64,000 nucleotides of DNA from Timema cristinae (GCA_039000515.1 JBCFYV010011164.1:51127192-51191191); one strand, 5' to 3'; positions 11,601-26,600 are shown, counted from the stretch's first letter. The notes: generated by a model not told the origin, from the letters alone. Program-made: numbers and translations.

Positions 11601-14600
11601 GTGCCCCGACTATCATCGCAAGAAACCGACTCTAAGGCTAGATCTTAAACTAACCTAAAATACACTATACATTTCCTGTTATTACATCTATGTTGTTACA
11701 CTTTCTCCTGGACATCCTCTGAATCCGCTTCCTGACGGCATCGCGCTTCTTCTGTCCACAGACATCCATCTCCATCAGTTTACCGAGGAAGTCGCTTCTC
11801 ACTTTTTGCCATCATCACTCTGTTGTGATGGGACGGTCTCCTCGGTCAGGGGTTACACGCTATTACAAGCTTCTTCCAGTCATTCCAATCTTTAGCCCAG
11901 GTATTCCATCGCGCTAACCCTCAGCATTTCCAGGATATTTAGAATGCGCCATATTTATTCTTATGTCCATTTGTCCTTATCCTTGTCCATTCATGCTCAG
12001 TTGTCACTGACATCTTCTGCTTCTGTGTGTTCCTCCTGTACGTCTTCACTCAGTATCACACCTCAGTCACAGCTACCTTAATTCCATTTATGTGTGTGTC
12101 TTTCTCACATTTTGATATTGTCTCTGCTATCATGTCAAGGAAGCTCCACCGGGTGGGGTCTCTCAAGACATCTCCAACTAATCTGCCCTGGATTTCATAC
12201 TGGGGGATCCTTGTTATCTCTTGTGTTAACTCTCAGCCCGGGACCACATGCCTCGGTGTAGCCTCATCGCCATTGACAACTGATATCAGTGACCTTGTCC
12301 AGCAATACAATCATTGACAACTGATATTATCAGTGACCTAGTCCAGCAATACAACCATTGACAACTGATATCAGTGACCTAGTCCAGCAATACAACCATT
12401 GACAACTGATATTATCAGTGATCAAGTCCAGCAATACAATCATTGACAACTGATATTATCAGTGACCTAGTCCAGCAATACAACCATTGACAACTGATAT
12501 CAGTGACCTAGTCCAGCAATACAACCATTGACAACTGATATTATCAGTGACCTAGTCCAGCAATACAATCATTGACAACTGATATTATCAGTGACCTAGT
12601 CCAGCAATACAACCATTGACAACTGATATTATCAGTGACCTAGTCCAGCAATACAACCATTGACAACTGATATTATCAGTGACCTAGTTCAGCAATACAA
12701 CCATTGACAACTGATATTATCAGTGACCTAGTCCAGCAATACAACCATTGACAACTGATATTATCAGTGACCTAGTCCAGCAATACAACCATTGACAACA
12801 TACAATATGCTACCATAAGGAGTGTACAGACAAGTAACACAACACCAACATCATAACATCAGTGCATCCCATCTGCTGTCGGTCTTTTAGAGCTGCATCA
12901 AACAAATGTTGCACGCTCGTGTCACACCACCGGTTCTCTGTTTGGACGGTACTGTACACCATCAAATGGTATCATAAGGAGTGTACAGACATGTAACACA
13001 ACACCAACATCATAACATCAGTGCATCCCATCTGCTGTCGGTCTTTTAGAGCTGCATCAAACAAATGTTGCACGCTCGTGTCACACCACCTGTTCTCTGT
13101 TTGGACGGTACTGTACAACATCAAAGCGTCTCAGCTTGTAGTCGGCTATCGTTCGCTATTATCAAGTGGAATGAAAACAACACTATACATTTGCTCGAAC
13201 TTTATTGAGTAAAGACAATTTCATGGGATACTAAGCATCCCACATATTATAATAAAGTAAAAATAAAAAAATTGTACTTGGGAAGAAATTGTTGCAGAAT
13301 TAAAAACTACAGCAGATGAATTTAAGAAAAAAAGTACTTCTTTACTGTCAGTGCTTAGGCAGGGTGCAAGTTTTTGTATAGTCCACTAACTTTTTGGAAT
13401 TTTAAATCCGAAAGTAAGCTACTCCCACTGTGTGTATACAGCTGCGTCTCCCACCGCCGTCTTTGCCTACGTTTTTTCTTTTTGACTAAATAATCAATAA
13501 CTATATAGACTGCTGCAGTGACAGCAACGTCCATCTCGCGTTTAACAACTGCAAAACTATGGGACAGCATTATGTTCACACAAGTGTTACGTGGAGATGT
13601 TGTGTAACATGTTCTGTTGCATGTCTGTATGCACCTATAGTTTTGTTCAAACTCCTGAAGCGTTGTTCAACAACATAAACTCTGTCTTCAAGCACAAATT
13701 AATGCAGTTTATTTCTCCATCGTACAAACAAACCCTGTTCCTAATTACTGCTTATTGGTAATTAGTTAATTTTTAATTTGAGCTCAAAAAATATCATGTT
13801 GTTTTCGACCAATGGCGGCAGAACATTATTTGCCTCGAGGGAGCGATTTAGGAATGATCAAAAAATGGGCTTTTGATGAGCTTTAAACCTTGACCCAAAC
13901 CTAAATCTGGAGACCCTCTCTTGGCATTTGTTTGATAATTGGATGTCTCTAAAAATATATTTGAGTTTGATCCAAGCCCATCTTTCAGCTTCATGGTTGA
14001 GAGTATCAGACGGGAGGGAAATACAATTTTTTTATATTCATTACTGTTTCCAGCCTGCGGTCAGTCTTTTATTCAAGTCATATACACAACATCCAGACCA
14101 CACACACAACATCCAGACCCTGGCCGTTAATTCATCACTGTTAGAGGGTAAACTCACATTTCATCAATGATACATTTTTCAGCCATGCCAGGAATTGAAC
14201 CCGGGAACCTTAGCTCGGTAGACAGACACGCTACTGACTGAGACAAAGTGTCGGATAGTGAAATAAATCTACAGGAGGGGAAAGTTTATTCTCTTGAGGA
14301 ACAATGCCCCCCACCAGGTTTTGCCCCCACTGGGTTTTAGCTCGAGGTTCAACACAATTTAGTTTGAACAAAGCTTCAAATCTGTGATAAGACTGAATGT
14401 GCCAAAACTCTCTTGTTTTTTATCTTTGTACTATTGAGTATTACATGTCTGTATCTTGTTCCACTCTGAACTTTTAACCATATTTGATTGTCAAAACCTA
14501 TTGTAAATAATTCTATGTCATTTAATTTAAAATAACTAAGTGGCTCTTCACAGATTCTCCTGCCATTTGTCGAGCAAGACGGGGAGTAGAAACGAGAAGA

Positions 14601-17600
14601 CTTGCTGAGCATTAGATATGAATCATTTGACCTAGTTTAATCGGTCACTGAAACTCAACTATTCGGACTCGATTCCAAAGATTGATAAATATGAGGGACG
14701 ATCAAATCAATTTTAAATCGTTACCCGGGGGATCTTAATTGGTTGCTTTATACCTTACTGGATTGTTTCTAACCAAACTGTGACCAGTCTATATATAAAA
14801 GGTCGTTATTCAACATCAACATCTGTTTGAACAAAAAAATCCTGGTCCTATCATCATCAACTGTTTCCAGCCTAGGCTGGGTCACATTTGTTAAATTCCG
14901 CAACTCCCTTTTACCTTCGACCAATATTCTCCTCTCACTCGTTCCCACCTCTTACTTAGTCTCTCTTGTTATACTTTCCCTCCACTACTTTATCACTTTA
15001 TCTTCATCAGTCTCCTTGGGATCCTTTCATTTTACATCCTCATTACATGTCCTTACTATCTCATTACATGGCAGCTTTCAATGCTGTCCTAGTGTTTTTT
15101 ACACATATTATTGTCTCATGTTGCTGTTCATCATTGACCTAATTACCTAAACATTGAAAGGGGAGGTTTCTGGTTGTTATCCAAACAATGAGCTACATTC
15201 CCTACACCGAGTAACAATTACCCCACGGGGCAGTGGACACATCCCCTGTATCGCGTAACGATCACCCCACAGAGCAGGGGACAGACACCACGCCACTGTT
15301 TGCGGTACTTACATCGAGGGCTCTTATCAGTTTGTCACAGGAATTATAACTAAGGATGGACGGGAATGGCATTTCTACTGTGGGACGGGAACAGGACGGG
15401 AAATTAGTCAAAATATCGGTCCAGGGAACAGGAAATTATAAAAATAACACTTTAGAGTAATTTTAAATAAAATTTATACTATGGTTTTTAAACTAATGTG
15501 TTAAGACATGTAATATCTGATATGACTAAACATTTTATAAATAATAAAATATTATGAGAACATCATAGAAACATACTAATACGGAAAAGGGTGTGCGAAT
15601 AGCATTTTTTTTTTATCAAATCTAAGAGTAAATTTTTGAATGAAGATTGAATAATACAAATCAAATAGTTGATTTTGTTAAATTTTTGATGCATATTATT
15701 TTTATTAGTTTAATTTCTCTTAAAAATAGTGTTTTATATCCATTCATTTGCAGAGTTCAAAATATCTTACAAAACATGTTTGACGCCTCTTAAATATTCT
15801 CTAAGTTTGAAACTACAAAATGTTAAATATGTTTGAAAGCCCTTTGTGGTGTTCACTAGGTTTGATTTCCCTTAATCGCTACGCTCTCTCTGGAGCTGCA
15901 CATTCATAGTTGACTTTGGCGAGCAACTTCTCCCCTCCCCTCATTTCCACACCCCAAAATATGGTCCCTCTAACTTTTCCAAGCTCTCTCTCTCTCTCTT
16001 TCTTGCTGAACCTAATAAATAACTGTTGATGGACAGATCATAATGAGTACACGCTTCCCAACTTGTTTCTTTCTACAAGAGTTTCCTCGTTCGTGTCGAG
16101 CTTGCTACAGAACAAAGAAGGCTGTCTAAAACGAGATTAACAGTGATTGGTCAGTAATACAAGTACACATTGTTTCCACTGAAACTTAATGGGGAAATAA
16201 CTAGATTTAACTCATTCATCACTTTGGTAATGCCATTTTATTCTATTAGGCTAGCTTATCTAAGGGAGCATTTATAGCGCACAACGTCATGCCTGATCTG
16301 GTTGTTAGTCACTCTTGATTTAGGATTCAGGGTTCAAATATTGGGACTAAAGTGCGCCAAACCTTGAGGCACATGCATGTTTCATGTGACTCACTTAGCT
16401 CATGGCTATCTCCGGTTTCATTGCTGCCAACTGTGATATCTGTCCAGCCATGCTCTACAAGTCATATTGTGATGTTTGTCGGTAGAACTCTCTGTCTTGA
16501 ACACTATGAATGTGGGGGTGACATCTTGGACGCTGCTCACACATTTGGGGGGAAAACAATACATACTACTTTTATTTTGTTATGCTTGTACATTTTTCAC
16601 AGTTATTTTGTTATAGTTTTTATCATATTGTTTGTTAAAAATTGCGCTTATTTAAACTTATTATTTATTATTATTCTACACGAATTGAGATATTTTAAAT
16701 TTTGTGATTCACCTGCATTGTTATTTTTAATCTTTAATTTTCCCATAGGGGTTTAAGTTGATGTTCAACAAATTTGTAATTTGTGATTTATTGGGTTTTA
16801 TGTATTAATTTATTTTAATATATTATTATAATTTAATACACAAATTTTGGCCACATTTATTTTTCCTTTCCTCACCTCAGACCTATCTTAACATAGTATG
16901 GGGAGTGTTGGTCTATCATACATTGAGTCTCACCAATTGACAGCTCGTAGGAAAATTATGTCTCCTGAACTCACCGATAACTGAGGAATAGTCTTGCTCG
17001 TATTATCATTGGTCTTTGTGTTCTATAAAATATCTTTTTGACTTTCATAGCTTAGGAAAAAAACTTTAAGATGTATTTCCAAACAATATAAACAAATTAT
17101 GAAGATTTGTTGGCTCGACTCCTTCATGCGTAGTGTGTTGCGTCAATGTTGGTGAGAACGAGGCCTCAAAATCTGTGTTGCTCGACAGTTGGAACATTAG
17201 AGCCCTTTGATTTATTATTGAGGCATTCTACTAAACAACCACAAGCTGGAAACAGATGATGATTTGTTATCCTGGTTTTAAGCGTGAACAGAGAGATCAA
17301 GATAATTAAATTAACTATTTTAACTTTTCATTTAAATTCAATCTTACTCTATGACCTTAGGAACTCAAAGTTAATTGCCCCACTTACGAAAGTAGCCACC
17401 TATCCCCATATTATTTATGTTTGTTGTTTTTTTAGCTTAGTGAATAAATAAAACTCAAATACACATTGTTTTAGAAGATAATTGACTGCAACTAGCACAT
17501 GGTTTTGAAATGTTTTCACAATACATTTTCTAAATCTCCTTAATTTGGACTTTGGACGGTTGATGCTGTGGTTTCCGTGTTAGAGAATACACCTCTATTA

Positions 17601-20600
17601 AACGAGGGTCTCATTTGTTATCGGGGGATTAAAGCTTGCATTTACAGAAATACATGCAGAGGCACTGGAAAAACAGTTTGATATTAATCTTTCCTCTATC
17701 CCTCACCGATTCTTCCTCTATTCTTCCTTTATCTCACCACCATTATTCCTTATCTCTCTACCATCTCTCCATATTTCCTCTATCTCCACCATTATTCCTC
17801 TTATCTCTCTACCATCTCTCCTTATTATTCCATCTATCTCTCTACCTTCTTCATCTATCTCACCTCTATTATTCTTTATCTCTCTACCATCTCTCCATTA
17901 TTCTTCATCTATCTCACCACCATTATTCCTCTTATCTCTCTACCATCTCTCCATTATTATTCCTCTATCCTCTACCATTCTTTCTTTTATTTCTCCTTCA
18001 TCATTCCTCTATTTCTCACCATTATTGCTCTATCTCTCCTTTATTCTTAGTCACACTTCCTACCTCCTTGGCCTCCCTTCTGGCCTTCTTCCCGTACCTT
18101 TCAGCTCCACCATTCTTCTCGGCAATCTTCCTCCACCCATGCCCATACCACCTTATTCTTTGCTTCTCTATTACAGTGATCTCCAAACTTTTGCAGGGCT
18201 CGGCCTCAATTTTTGTATTTGAGAGCCTCGCCTCAAGTGTTCATATCCTAGTTTTTTTTTTTCACTGAATCTTACCACCCATCCAGGATATCCACATTTA
18301 ATAACACCTGTGGGGTAAATACAATTTATAGGAAATGTTTCTTTATTTGTGTGGAGGGTGAAGGGGGAAACCACTTAGGAAAATCACTCCCAATAACCTC
18401 AGTCAGAATTTGAATCCTGACCTCACCGACAAACCAAATGAGCTTAACGTTAAGTGTATGTGTGCTTGATTTAACTATTAGAAATTGCTTGTATTATAGC
18501 TATATGTATGCATCTAAGATGTTGTAAAAGAGAATCTACGATCCCAGTGTGTTTTTGGAAGCTGTGCTAGCAGCGCCACTCATCTAAACACGATCCTGTT
18601 AAAACAAGCACCTCTATAGTTGAATGACCTAAAGTAACTAAACACGATCCTGTTAAAACAAGCACCTCTTATAGTTGAATGACCTAAAGTAACTAAACAC
18701 GATCCTGTTAAAACAAGCACCTCTTGAGTTGAATGACCTAAAGTAACCTAAAACCGATCTGTTAAAACAAGCACCTCTTGAGTTGAATGACCTAAAGTAA
18801 CCTAACACGATCTGTTAAAACAAGCACCTCTTAGAGTTGAATGACCTAAAGTAACCTAAACACGATCTGTTAAAACAAGCACCTCTTAGAGTTGAATGAC
18901 CTAAAGTAACCTAAACACGATCCTGTTAAAACAAGCACCTCTTAGAGTTGAATGACCTAAAGTAACCTAAACACGACTGTTAAAACAAGCACTCTTAGAG
19001 TTGAATGACCTAAAGTAACCTAACACGATCCTGTTAAAACAAGCACCTCTTAGAGTTGAATGACCTAAAGTAATCTAAACATGAGACTGTTAAAACAAGC
19101 ACCTCTTAAGTTTGAATGACCTAAAGTATCTAAACACGAGACTGTTAAAACAAGCACCTCTTAGAGTTGAATGACCTAAGTAATCTAAACACGATCCTTG
19201 TTAAACAAGCACCTCTTAGAGTTGAATGACCTAAAGTAACCTAAACATGAGACTGTTAAACAAGCACTCTTAGTTGAATGACCTAAAGTAACCTAAACAT
19301 GAGACTGTTAAACAGCACTCTTAGAGTTGAATGACCTAAAGTAATCTAACACGATCCTGTTAAAACAAGCACTCTTAAGTTAATACTAAAGTACCTAACA
19401 CGAGCTGTAACAGCACTCTAGTTGAATACCTAAGTAACTAACAGTAAATTAACAGTTTTTATAGTTTTATATTTACATTTCTATTTTATTTGCATTTTCA
19501 CAGTCACTTAGAAAGTAACACATTAGTTCAACAACATTGCGACCCCATTTTGGAACCACTATTCCATTATATCCTTCAGTCTCTGTAATCCAGCTCTTTC
19601 CTGTACAATCTTGTTTCTTAACCAGTCTCTCTTGTTGACACTCGGCACCATCGCGCCTCTACCTTCTTGACATCTCCATACACTGTTACATAGTATGTCC
19701 TCTGCCATATCCCGTAGATTGTATCTCTTTACTATTTCCTTCTAATGTGCTTCCGAGATACTTGAATCTCTCCTCTTGTTTCATCTCCATCCCTTAATTA
19801 GGCTGGTACTCAACTTCGTTCTGTTTTTAACTAAACTTGATACCACACCTCATCCCACTTCTAGGTTTGACTCTCGGTAACCAGTGGCGTATTTATATTT
19901 TTGGTCACCTAGGGGCTTACACAGATCTTGCAACCGCCCTCGCCCTCATCCTGTGTAGACTATAGACTAAACATCACACAGAGAAGTTGTATATGAATGA
20001 TAGTGTAAAGGGACTTATGGTATAATATAGCCAGCCCTGCATGTAGCCTATCTATCCCCTTGACATGACGGGACACCAAACAGTTTATACCACTGCTTTT
20101 ACACATCCATATCACAAGGTAGAGTTTGTTTTGTTTCTATAATAATACAGAGATAATGTAAATGTTTTCAATATCATTAGTTTCTTTTTTGTTTTACAAG
20201 TTTGCCACCCTGGAATATAGCTCCCGAGCCCTCTTGCAAGTCCACCACTGAGGGTTACACCTCCCTGTGACATCGGTGCCCTCGGGTGTCCAAATTGTAT
20301 CTAGTGTTGTACGTACGAATTCAGATCTGGAGCTGTATATCATCTACTACAGCAAACCAGTTCTTCTTGGGTGTACTCAGAAATTTAAGGTGACTGTACT
20401 GATAGACCTACCCATCACAAAACAAATAACATTGAATTTGAAGGGCATTGCTAATGAAAGTTTTCCTTTCTAAGGCATCACTCTCTCAATAGATTATACT
20501 ACCGATGACGGAGAAATTGGGGTTTGAATCCCAATTGATGTACAGAGGGTGGTTTTCCAAAGTGGTTTCCCACTCTCTCCATGCAAATGACTTACACCTC

Positions 20601-23600
20601 CTCTATAACCTTGCCAAACCCTAACCCAGTAGTGTAATTAGTACACAGGCGTATAACTTGAACAGGTAGTAAGACACGGCACGGCGTTAACAAACAAAAA
20701 ATGGCATGACTGAAGTGAATGATACCTGACTACTTTCATCTTGCTGTCAACTATGGCTATTGAGTGCCACATGGTATGTGTGTGCTGATATCATCACCTG
20801 ACCTGATCGTTAATAAGTTGGAGCATCAGGTCTAGGACCTGTCTCTCTCTTTCCCCTTAACCTCCCTCTAAAGATTGTGGATTGAGGGGTAGTTATTAAC
20901 ATTTCTAGTTGGGCCGTCCTCGCAGCACACTCAGTCACTATCCGCTGTGATACAGTGTTTATCAAACTGTACTCTGGTGACATGACCGAAAGTGTACGGC
21001 AGGTTTAAACTGTAATCATATAGCAGCCCGCGAGGTCCTCACTGAGCAACTAATGGTCATTGCCTTGGGAAACAAAGTTATACCGAAGGCTGAGTATCTG
21101 ACCTCCTTCGTGACGCTGCTGTCACAATTGGGGAGAGGGGGGTGGACTCTTCGCGCCAAGGGCCAGGAAAAGGGGGGGGGGGGTTACAAGCTACCCGGGG
21201 ATGACGCAGGAGTTGGTGGACCTCATGTGGCAACGTTCAGAGGGTACGGTCACACTCGAAGCTATAGGACTCCCTGTGATGAGGAGTTTGTTCTCTCCAT
21301 GGTCGCTAAGTGTTTGGCCTTGGGTGGGCTGTAGCGAAAAGTCTCCCAACTCATATGATCACTGCTGAATCACCCCCTGTGGGATGGAATCGGCGTCATA
21401 ATCCATTTGGAGAGTATTCCTTTAAAGTCATTAAATTTAACTAAAGCGACAAATAAATGCTGGCGGTTAAAATTTTATTCTACAGTAGTCTCAAAGATTT
21501 GGGGTTAACAAGACCGAGGCAGCCTCATAAAACCAAAATCTTGGTTAGTACCACACACGCCATACTAGCGGCAACTTTATTTTCATTCGTTATTTGAAAC
21601 TTAAAAAAATAAAAATACACTACACTCATTTGAACTCATTAAACTCTCACAACTGGGGGGGGGTCGCGACAAATCATCAAGCTGCAGTCAAACGCTCGAT
21701 GGAAGACAACTGACCGACTAAGTCGAGCGGTGGACATTAATATTTATAGTGCCACAGTACAGTGTAAACAATGAGTCACTCCGTCACCGGTACCTAGATG
21801 ACTTGACCAGCTTAATGAAGATCATTTCATAGTCGATTTTCAAGAGATAGATCTATATTGTCGTGACACTCTTGTATCTTGATAATTAGTTTTATTTTAA
21901 ATGTCTGTTTTTTCCCAAAGTACTGGACATGCACGGCCAAGTCTAACTTTACTTACTGACTCTGTGAATATTTAGATACTCGCATCGGTGGCTGCGGGCT
22001 CTAACGCGCGTGCTACTCTTGCAGTAGAATAGACTGCCAATGTTTTACACTCTCCCTCCATGCAAATGCATGTACACTTCTTCTGAATCCAACCTTCTTT
22101 GTTCCTAGCATATTATCATATGGGTAAAATCTAACCCGGTAGTAAGTTGCAGTGCAATATAAACCACTCATTTGATCCTAAGGGACAGAGTCACAATACT
22201 GAGGGACCCTTATAAAAAGTGAAAAAATAACTTTCAAATAAATAAAATTTAAATTATATATAAGATGCATCCTATAATTTTATATATTTTTATACCATAT
22301 CACCCGCCTCGGTGCTTTAGTTAGCTAACATGCTAGTTGTGTTGAGCTAGAATGCCGAGGATGAGGAGATCGAGGTTCGAATCTCAGTTGGGTGAAATGG
22401 AGGGTGTGTGTTTCTAAACGGTTTTCCACTCTCCCTCCACGAAATGCGGGTTAAACTTCATCTAAATTCAGCCTTCCCAATTCCTAATCCATTAGTGTAA
22501 TTAGTACTTAAGCTATAACCCGAACGGTTTGTAAGACGCGGTGCTTACCAATACAGCATATATTTGAAACCTTTTATTTGCAGCACTGTTGTGAATGTTG
22601 GGCTTTAGGTGACCTGGTGGTCTAGGGGTAAGGTGTCAGACTTCTGTGCTGGCGGCCGGGTTCAATCCTCGGTCCCGGCAAGATTTATCTGATTACCAAA
22701 CCCTTCCTTCACCTCTGACAAGACATCTTGTGAATGTGGGGAATGCCAGGCCTCCACTATTAAAACTGTAGGTCCTTCATTTCATCTTACAATCACCCTA
22801 CCATTACACATTAGCGTAAGTGCATGTAACCCGAATGGGTAGTAAGACGCGGTGCTAATAATAATAATGTTGGGCTTTAAATCTTGTGCTGAATTCATTT
22901 TCATAACTGATGACAAATGTATTCGTAAGCGTCAGTCCATCGGATATTTTTCTCCTTTTTTTCATTAGCTAGAAAATAATTGTTTACATATGTGTGGGCT
23001 GCCAATCACACATATTTGGTGTGCAAATTCAACAATTTTGGAAATCAATCCCAAGCTAGTACAAAAACATAGATTCGACACACCAACCTTGCATGCTATA
23101 TTTCCCCAAATTCCTGAATGGTGTATTTATAAAAAGGGGTATTAGGATGCACTGTTTGTGTCGGCGAGACTGCAAGTTTAACATGCCGGGTTTGGATGCT
23201 ATTGAACTTGATTGTATGTTGAGTAACTCTTCCTTTAGAAAGAGTGTTGTTGTTACAGGCCAGTGTTACCCAGGAGAGGAACCAGTATAATACTCGTCTA
23301 GAGGAGCTGGACGCAGAGTGTGCTCAAATCACTGTCGCACTTGAAGGTGAGATGTCTCCTTGCACGTGTTGTCACACTACCACATATAACATTGTCTGTT
23401 GTGTCACACACCACACAAACATTGTCCGTTGTCACACACCACACATAACATTGTCTGTTTTGTTACATCACCTACCACACATAACATTGTCGTTTTGTCA
23501 CATCACCACATAACATTGTCTGTTGTCACATATCACACATAACATTGTCTGTTTGTCACATCACCACACATAACATTGTCTGTTGTCACATTTACCACAC

Positions 23601-26600
23601 ATAACATTGTCCGTTGTCACATTACCCACATATATCATTTCGTTGTTGTCACATACCACAATACATTATCGTGTTGTCACATATACATTCTACATTATCA
23701 CATTACATCATTCGTTGTAACACACTGTTTATTTGTTGAACCAGCGGAGAGGTTGGCTTGTGCGAGTTTTCGCTCGGAGAAGTCTCGACTAGAACGAGAG
23801 TTGGAGTCAGAGAGGACACGTGCCAACAATCTGGTGCAGGATCTGGAGAGAGAATGTGGGGAGAAGGATGCGACGCTGGTCAGGAACGCGCAGGTCAGGC
23901 TCAGGAAGATATTGTGAGGATTTAGGTTAAGATGGGACAAAACTATATGACATTCACCACCCTGCGTTAGTGTAATGTTTTGTACACACTGCCGGTATGC
24001 CTCTTGTGACACCCTTTGGTTCCAGGAAACGTGCCTTAAATGATAGCCAAGGAGTCACAAGAGAAAACATTTTTTTAAATTTATTTGTCTATATAGGCCA
24101 ATACTGGAGTAAAGGCAGTTCAACATCATTACAATTAAAATAGTTTTGAGAGAACCAATTTAACGTCTGTGTTAACCAGAACATGTTGAGCGATTTTAAA
24201 GTGATTATAACAAACTTACAACCAAATATTTAAATATAGCGCCAAAAATCATAGGCGGGTGAGAATTAAAGCCCAGATTATATATATATTTATATTGAAA
24301 ATAGGGTAGAAAAGTATACTATAGCCTACCTCAAACCATTGAGGAAAAGATTTTACTATAAACATGTAAAACTTGACCTACCTAATTCTATTCCAAAAAT
24401 ATTCAATCACCATAACAATATTAAGCATTAAAAATATAGAGATACGTATTACACATAAAAGTCGACGAGCGTATCATAATAACAGAATAGGTATTTATGA
24501 GGGCTGAGGAGATTCACTATGGTAGAGAATTCATATGTAGCTTACTGAACGGTACATATATCTCACATGTGACGTTGATGTTCCAACAGGTCAATCAACA
24601 AGTGGAGCTGGCGAGGCAGGAGTTGCGAGCACAGCAAGGGGAGGTGAGCGACTTGAACCAGCGAATGCATGCCCTTCAGTCCCAGCTGGATGAACGCCAG
24701 AATGAACTAGAGCGAATCAGAAAGGAAAGAGAGGAGTTGGCCACAAGGGTGGGTGTGCTGCAGGTGATAGAGCACGACAAAGAAGCAGCCTCTGCCGTGG
24801 AAGGGAGGCTTAGAGCCAGCCTGGTGGACATGGAGGAACAGCTAGCAGAGAAACACAAGGTAACTTCATATAGAGTCCACTTCTCTCCTTGTCCTTTGTC
24901 CTGAGGCCGTGGCTGATGTATCTGTCTATCCTAGCATATCCGAGTGCTACAGCAGCGTCTGGGGGACATGAAAAAGACACTTCAGCGAGAACTGAGGGCT
25001 GGAGGGGATTCGGGAGACTACGAAGCTGGAGTGGCCATCTTGACTCCGTCCTCCAGCAAGACAATCACCAACAATCACACTTCCGGCAACACCAGCATCA
25101 GCGAGGATGATGTCAACTTCAAGTACCTCAAGCACGTGCTTATCAAGTTTCTGACCAGCCGTGAATACGAGGTGAGAATAGCTAGGCTCCTAACAGTCTA
25201 TAAGGGTGAGTTGTTTACAGCTTCTACTCACTGTATTTCTTTGATTCTAAGATATCTAATAATTTAAGATATATTTTTATTAGAGAATTCAGTTTACTGA
25301 TCCGACACTTTAGCTCAGTCGTTAGCATGTCTCTCTACTGAGCTAAGGGTTCCAGGTTCGATTCCCAGCATGGCCGAAACATGTATCATTGGTGAAATAG
25401 GGGTTCACGCTTTCACATTGATGAGTTAACGCCCGGGGGGAAACAGTAACAATAGTTCTTTCTGAATCTTCTGAGCCATCGAGAGCATTGACCAAAATAT
25501 AGCTAAGATGCACACCATTTTTAGAAACGTTTAACCCTTTGAGTGCCAAGAGAAATGACAAAAAAAATGTGCTTAAAGTGCCAAGCTATTTTGCTGAAAA
25601 ATACGGGATTTTGTTTAAATTTTAAATACTTATTAGTCTTTGAACTTCTTGCACTCAAATTTTTACATAAACTAGCTAACATGCTTGCCAATCCAATTAT
25701 ATAGTTATACATATACTTTTTAAATTTCTAAATATAATAAAAAACTCACTAGCCAAGATATTATAAAAAAATACTGTTTTATTTAACATAGCCTTATAAG
25801 GAAAACCTCTTTTCTCTTTATGAGGTAATTTATTATGTTTGGAAGAAAGTATAGGAAAGGTGGATAGAAATATAATACAATTACCTCATAAAGTGAAAAG
25901 AGGTTTTCCTTAAAGAGATATATTCTATAACCACATCCAATGCTCTTTTCTAGTTTTTGTCCTTTGTTATATCTTTTACATGTTCCTATCTATGTGTCCT
26001 TTCATTCTTTACCATTTTACATTTTCTCCCCTTTGTGTTCTTTTTGTTTCCTCTGTTAGGAAGTTGCGTTGCTTGTTTCACTCTCCTCCCTGATGAGTTC
26101 CGATAGAATGAAACCTAGGTCGGGGGATTGGGTGGTGACGATCAATTTTCTTAAAGAGGCAACCATTACCTCTTTGTCCAGTGGCAGCAGTGTAAAGTGT
26201 GAACCGTGTTCTTCTTCTCATTGTAAAAGCCATATTGTGTTCGTCCCTTTTATATGTTTCTATCCACTTTTCCTGTACCTTCTTCCAAATGTAATGTTTT
26301 ATTTAACATGAATTGTTAAGCTTTGAAAATTTAAATAGCTTCAAATAGAATAAATCACTGAAAAGAACATAAAAAACTGAGTAATTAACAAAGTTTACAA
26401 ATAAAACTAACTTTAGATTTAATGCCAAAATTGGGTTATGCATAGCAGATGTTTCAGTGACCATCAACTTTATTTAGCAGGGTTATAGTGAAATAAAGTA
26501 TAAAATAAATAATTGGCTTGGAATCAAAAGGAACTTCAAACCTGGTACTTCTGTATAAATATGAAGAGGTTGGGGTGGATTATCCTGATCTTCAGAATTT

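Noticed and set aside
14791..14803. TATA-box promoter
   Set aside because: No transcription unit can be supported downstream; TA-rich words are common by chance in this DNA.
17636..18268. A 210-residue Ser/Leu/His-rich open frame
   Set aside because: It arises from a pyrimidine-rich tandem repeat and runs into a LINE fragment; no protein family features.
23914..23920. Alternative donor GTGAGG for golgin exon e
   Set aside because: Using it would leave phase 2, while the next exon begins in phase 0; the GTCAGG at 23894 keeps the frame.
25303..25375. A genuine tRNA gene
   Set aside because: tRNA-like A and B boxes are present, but the same sequence with a conserved non-tRNA extension occurs at 14113-14258, so it is a SINE head. 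No acceptor-stem pairing typical of a functional tRNA is evident.
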